From: Laetiporus sulphureus 93-53
Lineage: Eukaryota; Basidiomycota; Agaricomycetes; Polyporales; Laetiporaceae
Reading direction: 5' to 3'
NCBI RefSeq assembly: GCF_001632365.1
Contig: NW_024468511.1
Span: forward strand, 487,550-551,549
DNA length: 64,000 bases
The position numbers and the translations under genes were made by a program. The notes beneath the pieces were generated by a model. It did no database searches. It was not told where the DNA came from and saw nothing but the letters and a program-made list of their open reading frames with translations. This document shows positions 24,561 through 36,446 of the stretch, in pieces. Positions within the stretch are counted from its first letter, which is position 1; each line of letters begins with the position of its first letter.

Positions 24561-25766
24561 CTAGCCTTTCTTCAGGCTGGCGAGCACCCGTCTCCTGCTC
24601 TCCGCTTCCGCCTTCGCCAGCCTCGCAAAGCTCTTCGAGCCCCTCCCGACCAACGTCTTCATCCTACGCATCTCCTCCGTCGCCCTTATATGTTCAGCGA
24701 GAGCGGCAGCATTGTGCGTAACACGCTTCTTTGACGCCTTGTACGGTCCGACGGTCTTGGCCTTGAGACCGACACCGAGGCGATCTGACTTGAGCACGGT
24801 CGGGAGAGGTGTGAGGAGAGCGCGCGGGTTGTGCGACGACGGGGCAGCTTCGCTGGGTCCCAGCGCTAAACTAGCGGGCACAGCTCCCAGCTCCATCTTG
24901 ACCTCTTCCTCAACCTCCTCCATCTTGACGTTCTCCTCGCCGTCCTCGGAATCGGAGAGGGTCAGGTCGATGATGTCCACTTCCCGCAGCTCACTGATCT
25001 CCCCGTCCGGATCGCACTTGATCTCGCGCTCTTCCTTCTTGACGACCATTCGTCCTGCTTCTCGCCTGGCTCTTATAGGAATCTGCGGAATAGGCTCCTC
25101 GACGCGAGGCCGCCGGACCACCCCAGGACCGAGGGGTTCGCCCTCGCTCCACCCGCTCTGCTGAAGCATAGTGTAGCCTCGATTATTTGGCCCCAGAGTG
25201 AGGAAGACAGGAGGAGTGTACGGCTGGTCGTTAGGAAGCGGTGGAGGCTCACGGGCAAGGATATCAGCAAGGGTAGGCGTGGGTGTCGGACAAGTAGTAG
25301 GAGGCTCTGAGCGAAGGGCTCTGGTGATGAACCAGTTATCCTTGTTTCGGCTTTCGCGCTTTCTGGATGTGGGAGCAGGAGAAGATGGTCCGACAGAGGA
25401 GGCGGCAGTAGTGCATGAAGTGGTAAAGCTGGACGCCAGTAGCGTCTCGGTCTCCTCAAGAGGCAGAGGCGCGCTCGCGCTCCGCATCAAAGACCTGTAC
25501 CAGCTGCTGACGACGGTGTTGGCTTTCTCCTCTGGTGCTACTTGCAGGGTAGATGGCAAACTCATCATGTCGTTGATCTCATCGTAGGAGACAATTCCGC
25601 GAACGAATCGAGGTGCTGCTGCAAGGCGGCGCTGTGCGCCGAAAGATGACTCTGTCTGCCATGCGTCCTTCTCTTCTTCCTCTGGGATCTGACCGGCCTC
25701 CTGCTCGAGTTGAGGCCGTTCTGCAGGGTCATAGTGTGAGTAAATGTAGTGAGTGACTGTAGCCAT
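24561..25766 (-). CDS. G-patch domain protein with split domain and SUMO-interaction motif
   Basis: This is an intronless ORF. The conserved start is probably the Met of MATVTHYIYSHYDP at 25766; an upstream in-frame Met at 25826 would add 20 residues. G-patch domains bind and activate DEAH-box RNA helicases. The first half of the domain is RGYTMLQQSGWSEGEPLG. The usual second half (P.PTVLKSDRLGVGL) appears only about 110 residues later. The insert is highly charged and contains a SUMO-interaction-like core VDIIDLTLSDSEDGEE, followed by two VKME sites that fit the psi-K-x-E sumoylation consensus. The C-terminus is basic and helical. A nuclear role in splicing or ribosome assembly is inferred from the domain only. 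Confidence 0.85.
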   Translation of the reverse strand: MATVTHYIYSHYDPAERPQLEQEAGQIPEEEEKDAWQTESSFGAQRRLAAAPRFVRGIVSYDEINDMMSLPSTLQVAPEEKANTVVSSWYRSLMRSASAPLPLEETETLLASSFTTSCTTAASSVGPSSPAPTSRKRESRNKDNWFITRALRSEPPTTCPTPTPTLADILAREPPPLPNDQPYTPPVFLTLGPNNRGYTMLQQSGWSEGEPLGPGVVRRPRVEEPIPQIPIRARREAGRMVVKKEEREIKCDPDGEISELREVDIIDLTLSDSEDGEENVKMEEVEEEVKMELGAVPASLALGPSEAAPSSHNPRALLTPLPTVLKSDRLGVGLKAKTVGPYKASKKRVTHNAAALAEHIRATEEMRRMKTLVGRGSKSFARLAKAEAESRRRVLASLKKG

Positions 25767-26099
25767 GATGCATGATGGAGGGAGACGAGAATGAGTGCGG
25801 TGGCGGAACGGTGGCGGAGATGACATATAATTCCCACGCTGACTAATATGGGTGTATGCTCGTTAAAGTTCTACTGGGCTTGACTGTACATTGAATGTTC
25901 GATTGTATTACTGGGTATATACACATTATTAACGTATTGTGGGTTGAGCGCGAGGAAGATGAGCATGACGGATGGGTCAGCATTGAGACAGCGGTAGACA
26001 GGTCCATCCTAGCAGCTGAAGGAGATAGTCCGTGACATCTTTGAGAATATCAAGGAAGCAGATAATGCACCCGACGCGCAATTAAATCTCATCAGGCCA

Positions 26100-28008
26100 C
26101 TATGCCATCATCACCTCACCCCATATCCCTTTCGTTGTCTCGCACTTCACCTCCGCTACGTACAAACGCAGCCATTGCACCATCTCCTTGCTGATCTGAT
26201 GGCAACGTGTGAGATTGATGGAAGCTAGCCGGTGCGGCCAGCCTACGGTGTTCATTGTGCCTGGCACAGGGTGCATGGCCGGTATCCGAGATAGGGTGTG
26301 GGCATGAGCAGCGTATGCAGATGCAGATGCAGATGACGTTGCCTTCCATGACCTCGAGGACGATGACGTCGTATGAAGTCCGGCTTGACAAGGTAAAGCC
26401 CGTGGTTGGGCCGGTAGCCGTGATTCCACGAATGAACGCAACGATTCCCAGTCCAGAGACGTGCAGCCTTCCAAGCACAAGTGTGTGAGTTTCGGACAAG
26501 TCCATGTATGAGTAGAAGCAGGTGTCGCAAGGTTCTGCAGACCACATGGAATCAGAGTCGAAACAAATTGTATATGATTTGTAGCAACAAACCTTGAGAA
26601 AATTCGACGACACATCCTCGACATCCACGAACTCCAGCGTCGTCAGCGCTGGCAGCCTTCGCAGCACTCTCAAGAGCTTTAGCTCATTGAAATAGCTGGC
26701 CTCGATGCGCAAATGACGCAAGGGAAGACGAGTTTGCGACTGTCGCCTTAGCTGCTCCACCATCGGCGACACGTTATCCAAGAAGCACAGTTCCATTCTT
26801 TCCAGTGTCGGGAAGGATAGGAAACTAAGAATTGCCCTGGTGCGATTATTGCCGGAGTAGTAGAACGAGGCCTTCGTGAGACGAGGCAAATGGACCATCT
26901 TGGTATCGCCAACGCAATCGTGATCAGTTGTACCGATGCTGGCTATTGATGTCGGATCGGCTTCAATGTCAGACATATTGCGCAATGCAAGCTCTTCCAA
27001 TTGAGGACACGCGCGAAGAATGTCCAGAATTCGATCGACCGAGGGTGCGAACCCATTCCAATACCCACCGAGCTTAAGGACACGTAATTTGCTGGTAATC
27101 TTGAGGTCCCAATTGAAGTGGAATGACGTGAATGAGCAAGACCGCAATCGTGGCGTGCGACCGTTGAACAAGGGAAAGGGGAGAGTCGAGTAGCGGTCTT
27201 CCTGCATAGAATGCCGGATCCGCACCGAGAGCATCTCCAGCGCAGGGGCTTGTTCTCTGCAGCGTGTGAGGGTAGCGTGCGCATGGGAACAGTTTGGAAC
27301 AATGAGGTGAAAGGTCTTCCAACGCCAGATCGAAGAACGCAATTGGTCCATTGCGTGAACGATGCTCTCCGTGGTGACGCTCCCGTACTCCATGCGCGGA
27401 CTGAAGTCTATGCAAACATGCAAGGGAACAGACTTTGACCGCTCAAGCCGAAGCCGAGCCCTGTCAAGCGAGTGACGAGTACCGACGGCGATCCGTGACC
27501 ACAATCCAGGAGTGTGCAAGGCCACATCCCTCCATCCCCTGCTGACGAGCATCAGACTGAATAATGTGGCAGAGTCCTCCTCTTCTGCGTCGAAAACGCC
27601 GATCTCGAAGATCGCTGACAGGAGCTCCTCCGGAAGACGGTGAATTGGCGACTGCATCCGGACAGCCTGCTCCAGGCTAGACTCGAGAATATCTCGCTCG
27701 CTGAGCAATGACGCCATCTTCGATTCAAGACAATGTAAGGCTTCCCGAAGATGCGGAATGGACATACTCGACACCAGTCTGCGAGAATGAGGCGTATTCT
27801 GGTTCAGGGAAAGATCTCCCGGCCATTGAACTGCGTCTTGAGAACGCGGAAACGCTGCTATTCTGGCATCGAATGCGTATGAAATCGATGGCGTGGCGAC
27901 GGAGAGCGTATCATAGATTGGGGAAGGAGGATACCCATCGGGAGCCCTTGAAGAGGAATAAGGGGATGTCGCCCGGAAAGACGGAGAGCCCACTGCGGCA
28001 TGTACCAT
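26100..28008 (-). CDS. F-box protein with leucine-rich-repeat-like tail
   Basis: Two exons are joined by an intron at about 26537-26594 (FLK to NLATPASTHTW). After a Ser/Pro-rich N-terminus there is a coiled coil (REALHCLESKMASLLSERD), then an F-box with the usual Agaricomycete sequence IHRLPEELLSAIFEIG and a SLMLVSRGWRDVALHTPGLW stretch. The rest is a series of LRR-like segments (for example LRVLKLGGYW, CPQLEELALRNM, LPALTTLEFVDV, CPKLTHLCLEGC). Such proteins are substrate receptors of SCF ubiquitin ligases; the target cannot be told from sequence. The start was put at 28008 (MVHAAVGSP); an in-frame Met at 28095 is an alternative. The family is large and lineage-expanded in mushroom-forming fungi. 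Confidence 0.85.
26315..26335. repeat. Hexanucleotide microsatellite inside the F-box gene
   Basis: ATGCAG is repeated about three and a half times within the coding region, giving an alternating Ser-Ala run in the protein. It is a possible site of length variation between strains. Confidence 0.7.
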
Positions 28009-28887
28009 GGTCCTAGGATGTCGCCTGCTATGTATCTGAGAGTTTGCATTTTGAAGTAAGGTTGTCTGGCGCATGACAGGATCTGTCAAGGACAACTCGC
28101 CTCTATGTAGTATGCAAGTTCCGCACTGCGTACTCGTCTCGTCCGAAAAGGCAGTGCGAAACGGCGTCGCCTTGCTAGCTCAAAATGGAACGTTCAAGAG
28201 CAAGTCCCACATGAAGCAATCCTCTTTTGTGGTGCCTCAGGCCAGCCTTGCTATAACCTGAAACAGGAGTAAGGCACCGCAATCCATCGTCGGATGTCTG
28301 AACAAGCGAACGACCGTACTTACCTGCAGCTATCTCTCACACTCGCATGCAAGACCGCGGCGCGATAGAGGAGAGCCTCTGGGTGTAGTGGGGCCTACGC
28401 CCGCCATGAAAGCTCGGATTTAAGGCAAATGAGAGATCTGGCATTGATAATGAGTTTTTGTTACAAGCTGGGCGATGGGCGAGCACGAGGCTGGGAGCAT
28501 GCCCGTCGAAACGGTACACGCCATACGAATGTTTAGAGCTGACCTGCAACGTGGGACGTCGAACAGCAGGAGGCGACACGAGGAGGACAACGAGGCACGG
28601 ATACAACGCGGATGGCTACAAAGTTCATAGGCCATCACGCTTCGGCTCTCAATATTTATCGTCTCGGTCCCACACAACCGGCGGCGCTGACTAGAATTCC
28701 TTTCGACTTTCCCTTATCGTGTCGAACGCGGTCCCGGCTATGACACAAGTTTTGCACAATCAGAACGCACTCCCTCTCCGCTTGATTGCAAAGGGTTTCG
28801 GCCCTTACCCCATCTGCTCAAGCTCCGGAATCGCTTTTATGGAAAGCTAAGACTACGCTCATAGTTCTTATCTAGATTGACCATGCT
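28009..28887. other. Intergenic, no gene seen
   Basis: This is the region upstream of the F-box gene and downstream of the PQ-loop gene. Short ORFs only. It should contain the F-box promoter. Confidence 0.45.
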
Positions 28888-30107
28888 CTACGACTCCGCT
28901 GCATGGAATCTCGTGTAGTAAACAAACTGGCACAGTACCTGCACAAGAGCTCGTCAGGACTGAATGGGCGCAAAGTATCAACCATTCTTACAAAGGTGTC
29001 TAAAAAGATAGTCAAAGCACTTCCTAAATGTTCGGAGCATTACTTAGATGAGCGGAGGCATGCAAGCCAACGAATATTTTATTTACCGGCGATCCATGAG
29101 GCATTCGCGATGAGATGCTTCATATCCATTGACGCTGCAAAGATGGCCAAGACATAGGTCGTGTTGCCTGTGATCGAATACACAAACAGGAAGGGAGAGA
29201 GCCCTTCACATCGCGTCTTGAAATTTTTTGCTTTGTGGCGAGATTGCAATCAGCTAACTCTTGATACGTTTAAGGCAACTCACGCACCAATCTGCGGTAC
29301 CCGTGCACCAACTTCCGCCCGAAATGAGTGATCGGGTATCTGGACTTTGTACGTACTTACGGTACATTACGGCACTTATCCATCCTAGAACCTGGCTTCT
29401 CCACTCAACAAGCTCTTCAGGCTTAGACCGACTCCGGCCCTTGTGAATGTAGCTGTCCACAGCCCATGCTGCTCCCCCCACTGCGAATACGAAGAACAAC
29501 GCGCCTGCGTATTTGACGAACTCGTGGACAATAGGAGGCTTGGCCCGTTCCTCTGCATCATCATCCGCACGAGCCAGCAGAGGGGCGCCTTCGAGCGGAT
29601 CCGAGGCGACGGTATCATCTGCCACGAGGAGGGGGGTCTGCGATGAAGTCCATTGTTTCAGCCAACGGTAGTAGTAGATTTGCGTCAGGAGGATCGTATC
29701 GCAGACTAAGTACTAGCAAATGAACCTCGCATCAGCTCCTAAGGAGGAGGTTGGCAAAGACACATAACTCACATATACTGCGAGGACGATAATAGTTGGG
29801 AGCAGATGAGCTAATGCTGCTCCGACAAGGTTGCAGAGATCTCCTAGTAGCCATATGATGATAAATAATACACTCAAGCCTTCGCCAGACTTGAGTTGGT
29901 AGTTTTCGATTATCTGAGGAGTATAAACCACAAGCCTGAACACGGCATTAGTCAGCGCTCGACCAGACCAGTGCGCGATAAATTCTCACCAGCAGGCGAT
30001 GGATATCCAACCCAGCTGTGCATGCGGGTGTCAAATAGGATTTTCCTGGTAGTTCTGATAGAATTGCATACGACATTACTCAGAGTCTGGTTCCCATTGA
30101 TGTCCAT
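28888..30107 (-). CDS. PQ-loop vacuolar/lysosomal basic amino acid transporter (Ypq1/PQLC2 family)
   Basis: This is a seven-helix transporter of cationic amino acids in the vacuole membrane. The model has eight or nine exons. The first (MDINGNQTLSNV) joins GWISIACW then LVVYTPQIIENY, the first PQ loop, followed by GEGLSVLFIIIWLLGD. A hydrophilic loop rich in Asp and Ala separates the halves. The second PQ loop is assembled from small exons as YLGARVPQIAKNFKTRCEGLS, then SITGNTTYVLAIF. Two further small exons give ASWIAGSALTIFLDTF and VLCQFVYYTRFHAAES before a TAG read at 28888. Every junction restores the family pattern with GT..AG introns, which makes the model credible. It is divergent from PHB2. 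The exact substrate is inferred from the family. Confidence 0.88.
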
Positions 30108-30342
30108 TTTTGCGCGCAAATGATCCGTTCCTACTGCCATCAATAGAGTCAGTACAGTCTTACGGAGGAAAACTAAGCATGAAGATCCATACCCTGTAAT
30201 ATCTTCAAAGTGCAGAATGAAACGTGCTGGCGGGCTTCAAAACGGTCAGATCGAGCGAATCTTCGGCACTTTCCGTTCCGCCGAGCTGCCTGCGAGTGTC
30301 GTCAGTCCAAACCTGGGACCCAACCCTTTGGTCTTCTCAGCA
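30108..30342. promoter_or_regulatory. Divergent promoter between PQ-loop gene and PHB2
   Basis: These 235 bp separate two divergent start codons. An in-frame upstream Met at 30217 exists for PHB2, but the extension is not conserved, so the stretch is taken as leader and promoter. No TATA box is evident. Confidence 0.5.
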
Positions 30343-31702
30343 ATGAACGTTAACGGTCCAGAGGCCTTCAGACGGTTCACTCAGCAGCTTCAACGTGCTA
30401 GTGGTGGGAAGGGAAGCTCTGGGTTCCCGGGTGGGAAGGGTTTTACTGCTGGAGGCGGCTTGCTGCTCGCGCTCATCGGTGGCGGACTCGCGCTCAACGC
30501 GAGCTTGTTTAATGGTATGTCTCAATGAATTTGTCACATTGCGGATGTGCATGACGAATATTTGCTTAGTTGATGGTGGCCACCGAGCCATTAAGTATAC
30601 GCGGTGAGTATGCAAGAAGCTTCATGAGCGAGGTCTCATTCCACGTGCAGATTGGAGGGTGTGAAGAAGACCGTCTATCCGGAAGGAACCCATCTTATGG
30701 TCAGTCAACTGTCAATGCTTGTTGACCGTTCCCTACACGCCGAACCTAGATCCCATGGTTTGAAACACCAATTATTTTCGATATTCGTGCAAAGCCTCGC
30801 AACATTGCCAGTCTCACTGGCACAAAAGGCGAGTTCAACGCAAGGGATGTTCGTCACAATATCTGACACCATGTTGGCTAGATCTGCAAATGGTGAACAT
30901 CACCTGTCGTGTGCTCTCTCGACCAGACATGCCTGCATTGCCCACAATTTACCGGGAACTCGGAACTGACTATGACGAGCGCGTCCTGCCGTCAATTGTT
31001 AACGAGGTGCTGAAGAGCGTGGTCGCTCAATTCAACGCAAGTCAGTTAATCACTCAGCGTGAGATGGTAAGTGATCAGCGGTTACCTTTATATCGCACTC
31101 TCACGGCCACCTTGAACGCGGATTAGGTATCGCGATTAGTTCGAGAAAACTTGACGCGCCGCGCGTTGCGCTTCAATCTCGTGCTTGACGACGTTTCCAT
31201 CACTCATGTCGCGTTCTCTCCCGAGTTCACACATGCTGTCGAGGCCAAGCAGGTGCGTCCGTTCATTGAGAGGATATATGGATTAATAAAACAATCAATG
31301 TGACCAGGTCGCACAACAAACGGCGCTTCGTGCAGCGTTCCTCGTTGATCAAGCTATACAAGAAAAGCAGGTCTGTACCTTGCATCAGTATCCTTCCATT
31401 TGACGCTTACAGTTGCATAGTCCATTATTGTTCGTGCCCAAGGTGAGGCGAAGAGCGCTGAGCTGATTGGAGAGGCTGTGCGCTCGAATAAAGGCTTCCT
31501 GGAATTACGGCGGCTTGAGGCTGCTCGTGATATAGCGAATCTATTGGCATCATCCGGCAACAGGGTCATGCTAGATGCTCACAGCCTTTTGCTGAATGGT
31601 GAGTGCACTGGTACCTCTAGAATGCATCTCGCGAGATCCAAACTCACTTCGGACGTAGTCGCGGACGATGCGACTGACCTGCTCCAATACAAGAAGAAAT
31701 AG
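30343..31702 (+). CDS. PHB2: Prohibitin-2 (inner mitochondrial membrane scaffold)
   Basis: PHB2 forms ring complexes with PHB1 in the inner mitochondrial membrane, where they stabilise newly made proteins and shape cristae. The start at 30343 gives the family N-terminus [17 protein letters not shown] Gly-rich stretch and a membrane anchor ([20 protein letters not shown]) come next. The PHB domain follows: [39 protein letters not shown], then [20 protein letters not shown] and the coiled coil to [18 protein letters not shown]. At least eight short introns are needed. The last joins LLLN to [14 protein letters not shown] before TAG at 31700. Length is normal. No disrupting change was seen. Confidence 0.94.
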
Positions 31703-31977
31703 GGGGTTGCTAGCGGTGTCTGTACTCTACGAGATTCTCTCTGTAGCTCCGTGATGCTGTCTATAGCTTCAGATGGTCCATAAGACCCCATTGTCTGGAC
31801 TCGCAATCCCGGAGTCGAGCCATACTCACCGGTGGCTGATTCAATGAGGGTGGGGCTGAACGGTCACATGCACAAGGACGCGAGCGGCAAGCGCGCGCGA
31901 TGTGATACGAGGACGCGTTCTTCCCGCTTCCTCTCATAGCGCTATCCCCCAGATCTCATTGGTCACCCCATCAGACC

Positions 31978-34900
31978 ATGTCTCGTGGAAGACGTGGATT
32001 TGGACCAAACGGTCGTGCTTCGACAACAAAGCGTAAACGACTTGAAGAAAGCGGGACGGAGTCCCGTTTAGAGGGACATCGGGAGACATCAACTCCGAGC
32101 AGTGTGCACAAGAAGGTGCGATGGGAGCATGCAGAGAGCGTCTCCGACGAGGACAACGCAGAAGAAGATACGGATCAACAGTCCGCGTTGACTGATAAAG
32201 TGTGTTCGCATGTGGTCGCGTTGATGCGTAGACCGCCACGCTCATTCCCTTCAGCTTTGTCTAGCTATTTCTTGTCAGTTGTGAGTAAAACAGGTGCATA
32301 TATGCACATTAAATCTGGTCCATATCGCTCTTTAGTGGGCGCATCGGGTGTGCCTACTATGACCCTGTGAAGTTCACAATCTACGTGTTCGAAGACGCTC
32401 CCGAGAACCAGCACTTTGACTTGACGAAGTTGTGTGAGTGTTCTAAAGCTAATGCCTTGCATCGCCTACAAAATTGAATCTACTTTCGCAGTACTTGATC
32501 AATGCGGCCCTGACATCCTGTTAACAAGTTCCAAAGCCGACGACAACTTCATTGACATGCTCAGCGACCATAGTAGGTGTCATCCTTTCTATCTTTATTG
32601 AAGTATCACATTATTGGGTTCAAGTGGAAGCTACGGGAGGTACATTCCAGATAAGACCTCACAAAGACTTTTCGCCTGGGAAAGGTCGCGATCGCCTGCT
32701 TTCCTTGCGGTTACTATCGGAATTGTCGGCGGAGGTCTTGAATGACCGGTCAAACTCTGGTTCCGAGTCTTCCGCCGATCCTCGAAATGCCTACGATTTT
32801 ATGCGGCGTCGGAGAGAGACTGGAGGAGACCCAACCATGCAGAGGTGGAATGCGTCTATTCGGTTGGCGAACCACGCTTGCGTCGACAGTTCCCCTCTCT
32901 GCGTAAGTAACGATCAGCCATATTCCTATACTTCAAACTGACATTGATATAAGCTGGGCTCAACTGGGGCGCTCCTGGACCATTTAGCACGTATACGCGC
33001 TGTAGGTGATCTTGAAGATGAAGGCATAGGGGGGATAGAAGTACGCGCAATCCAGGCACTCGCGCTGTCACAAGCTATGCAAATCAACGCAGATGCCCTG
33101 TTCTCTCTGCAAATATTCGAAGATGAAAGCCATGCGTCCATTCATTCGGACAAAACCAAGGAGGGTCTATCGCTGTTTGGCATTCTCAATAACACCAAGA
33201 CAACTCTAGGTAGAGCACTGATGCGTGAATGGCTAACTCGGCCATCGTTGTCTCTATCTGTCATAAGCGCTCGCCATGACGCCGTGGAATGTTTCCTACG
33301 TCCCGACAATTTGGGTACGGCAACTCTGATACATACACATCTGAAGGGTATAAAGAACATACCGCGTATACTGGCTGTTATGCAGGCTGGGAGGGCTAAA
33401 GTATCGGACTGGCAAGGTCTTGTCAAGGTTTGTAAGGCATTCTGTGACTTTTGCCGAAACTGATGGCTGTGTCTCAGTTCACATATCATGCCCTGATGAT
33501 ACGCGACGCCCTTGTTGGTCTGAACAGTGGTGGCAGTGCAGATGTAGTGAAAAGGGTTTGTTGTCTCGCGTTCCTCATGCGGGGTGCATCTCAAACCATT
33601 CTTCCCAAGCTCGTTGACATTATGGATGCAGGAAGCTTCAAAACGATAGGCACCGCGATAAACGATGTCGTTCGTAGCTCAATATGCTCTATGCGCCAGG
33701 ATGACTTATATGCTATCCATAGATCGATTGGGAGGAGTCTGCTAATACTGGCCGAGTTTGCGTCAAACCGCATGTCGACGAAGAGCTCGATGACCTGAAG
33801 CGGATTTATCATGGAATTGACACTGTTCTCGTAAGCGGATTCTACATTGCTCGCCAATTCATTGCTAAAATTGTTGCGTGCTAGTCCAAAGTCGCCCAGC
33901 AGATCTCGGCTACAGTACCTCCTGACTACGCATCTTCCCTGAACGTAGTTTATTTTCCTCAATTGGGTAAACATCGAACAATCTCAATTATTTCAATCTC
34001 CAGCTAACGGAGCATGTGCAGGGTTCCTTATATGCGTGCCAATGCTCGAGGAATGGAAGACTGACGCAGGCATCACTGTACTTGAAGGATGGAGCTTTCA
34101 GGTATGTGTCGCTATATCGTCTGTCTGAAAACAACTTCCTCGCAGACGTTCGCAGTTTTCCTCAGAGTAAGTCATCCTCATCATACTGATATGAGACGTA
34201 CAAAATCTATCCTACAATGCAAAGGTCGCACGTATATTTCAAATCGCAAGAGATGCACGGTATGTTGCCGCTGAATCTGTGGTGTACACGTCTAATGACT
34301 GGGTCCAGATATGGATGCACACATTGGTGATCTTCATCCAATGATAGTTGGTACGCCCTCTCCGATTTTCACACATAATCGTGTCCTATGCTCAATGCTA
34401 TCATGTATAGACCGGGAAATCGAGATTGTGCAATCTCTACTCGAGAAGATACTCGTTTTCAAGGAAGTAGTAAGCCACGTTTGCGACGCCTGCGCAGAAC
34501 TCGACTGTCTACTCTCCTTCGCGGAAGCGTCGAGAGCTTGCAACTACAACCGCCCGCACATGGTTGATGACAACATTATCGATATCAGGCAGGGAAGGTA
34601 CCGTCCTTCAAATCCTCAGCACGTATCGATATCTCCTCATTGATGCGGCAGGCATCCGCTCCAGGAGATGGTGGTTGACACATTCGTACCCAACGACGCC
34701 TTTGCGGTAGGCGGCTGTGGGTTTGGATGTGATTCGAATCCGGACGACATAAATACCCGGGATGAGAGTAGTGTGGACAACACTGTCAGACGTGAACAGA
34801 ACGGCATCATTGTATGCACTGGGGCGAATGCTTGCGGAAAGGTACTGTGTCATTAGCAGTACATATTTGAAGTCTGACTGTGATCCCAGAGCGTTTATTT

Positions 34901-36175
34901 GAAGCAAGCGCGTTGACTTAATGGTGCGAACGGAGTCTCGTGCTGACTTCCCTTCTTCAGGTTGCGTTGATCCAATATATGGCACAAGTACGCACGTTGT
35001 AGCTATATGGCCCTGTTTCTGATGCTAATGATCGTGCAGATAGGATGGTCGGATGGACATTCATCGTCTCAAGCATGTATACTGATCCCTTTGCAGCTTC
35101 GTCCCGGCGGACGCTGCAACTTTGGGCATTGTTGACAAGAGTAAGCCCGTGTTGCATGCAATGACAGATGTCGAATGAAGCCACCTTCATCTAGTATTCA
35201 CTCGCATTCAAACGCGCGAATCAGTCTCAACGGTGAGATTCTTTCACCCGTAATGCGATTTTTTTTCGCTCTAACTCTTCCTCAGGTACAGTCGACTTTC
35301 ATGATTGACCTCAATCAAGTCTCGCTGGCTTTGAGGAACGCAACAGAACGCTCTTTGATCCTGCTTGACGAATTTGGCAAAGGAACCGCGTCTGCAGGCT
35401 CGTATATCATCTATACTTGTCATCCCTTTGCTGACGTCTTCGATTTGATGATTGGTCCGATCGTACCTTTCCCAATGTCCAGACGGGGCTGGTCTGCTCT
35501 GCGGCATTATCAAGCATCTCGCAGATCGTGGGCCCGCATGCCCGAAAGTGTTCGCAGCGACGCATTTTCACAATATATTCTGCGACGGTCTCCTCGATCC
35601 AAGCTCTATTCCAATAACCTTCCTTCACATGCAAATATTGCTCACGTCGAACAAGGGCCAGCTTGTTGGAGCAAGTGACACGACTGATGATTACAGCTCG
35701 GGCGAAGACATGGAAGGTGCCGAGGATGGAAACAAGCGGATGGCGCCTGGAGAAAGGCTCACTTACCTATACAGGTGCTGTGGAAGCACCTCGAAGTCCT
35801 AAATGATTTGTTCTCACCGAGATATTTAGAGTCGCAGAGGGCCTCTCGCTCAACTCTCATGCAGCGCTATGCGCAGAAGTTTTTGGGATTCCTCGTCGTA
35901 TCGCAAAAAGGGCACAATATGTCAGGTACGTTAATTTGCATGTAAACAAGGTACAGACGAATGCATGTTGACCACGAGACGGGTGCTCTACATATAGCAA
36001 ACTTATGTCAAGTCATGAACTTGGTCGCTTGCTCGATGAAGAAATGCGTGATGAGGAGTGTCAAGATTTGGAGAATGCGGAAGAGGTATGCAGACGGCTG
36101 CTTGCGCGGGATCTGTCGTCGGATGACGAGAGAGAGAACGTGAGAAGTAGATTGAAAGAGATCTTAGGACGCTAA
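31978..36175 (+). CDS. MSH5: MutS homologue Msh5 (meiotic crossover factor)
   Basis: Msh5 pairs with Msh4 to stabilise recombination intermediates in meiotic prophase; it has no mismatch-repair domain I. After a basic N-terminus the frame gives [16 protein letters not shown], the long core exon with [20 protein letters not shown] and [19 protein letters not shown], then the clamp region. The ATPase domain has Walker [10 protein letters not shown] followed by [21 protein letters not shown], the MSH5 signature [14 protein letters not shown] and Walker [12 protein letters not shown]. The C-terminus ends [10 protein letters not shown] at TAA 36173. Up to about 18 introns are present. Two of them, at 34908-34960 and 35398-35482, need GC instead of GT donors to keep the conserved frame. 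MSH4 was considered, but the [17 protein letters not shown] and [10 protein letters not shown] segments fit MSH5 better. Confidence 0.9.
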
Positions 36176-36446
36176 GTTCCACGCCTCTGATGCTCTCCAT
36201 TCTGATCCTGCTTTTTCGTGAATACAGACTCGGCTGTTCTCGACTAGTTACCTCAATGCGTACGCAGTATTATACAGTATAGCAAGATAAGGATTATATG
36301 CCACAGTACTCTAAGAGGTATACCGTGTGACAAAATCAGTGTGGCCAACTACAGACGTCATACAACACTGTGAATTTCTAGGTCTTTCCACTCGCATGTC
36401 CATAGGCTTACTCACGCATCTTTTGTGCAACGGGCATCAACGGCGT

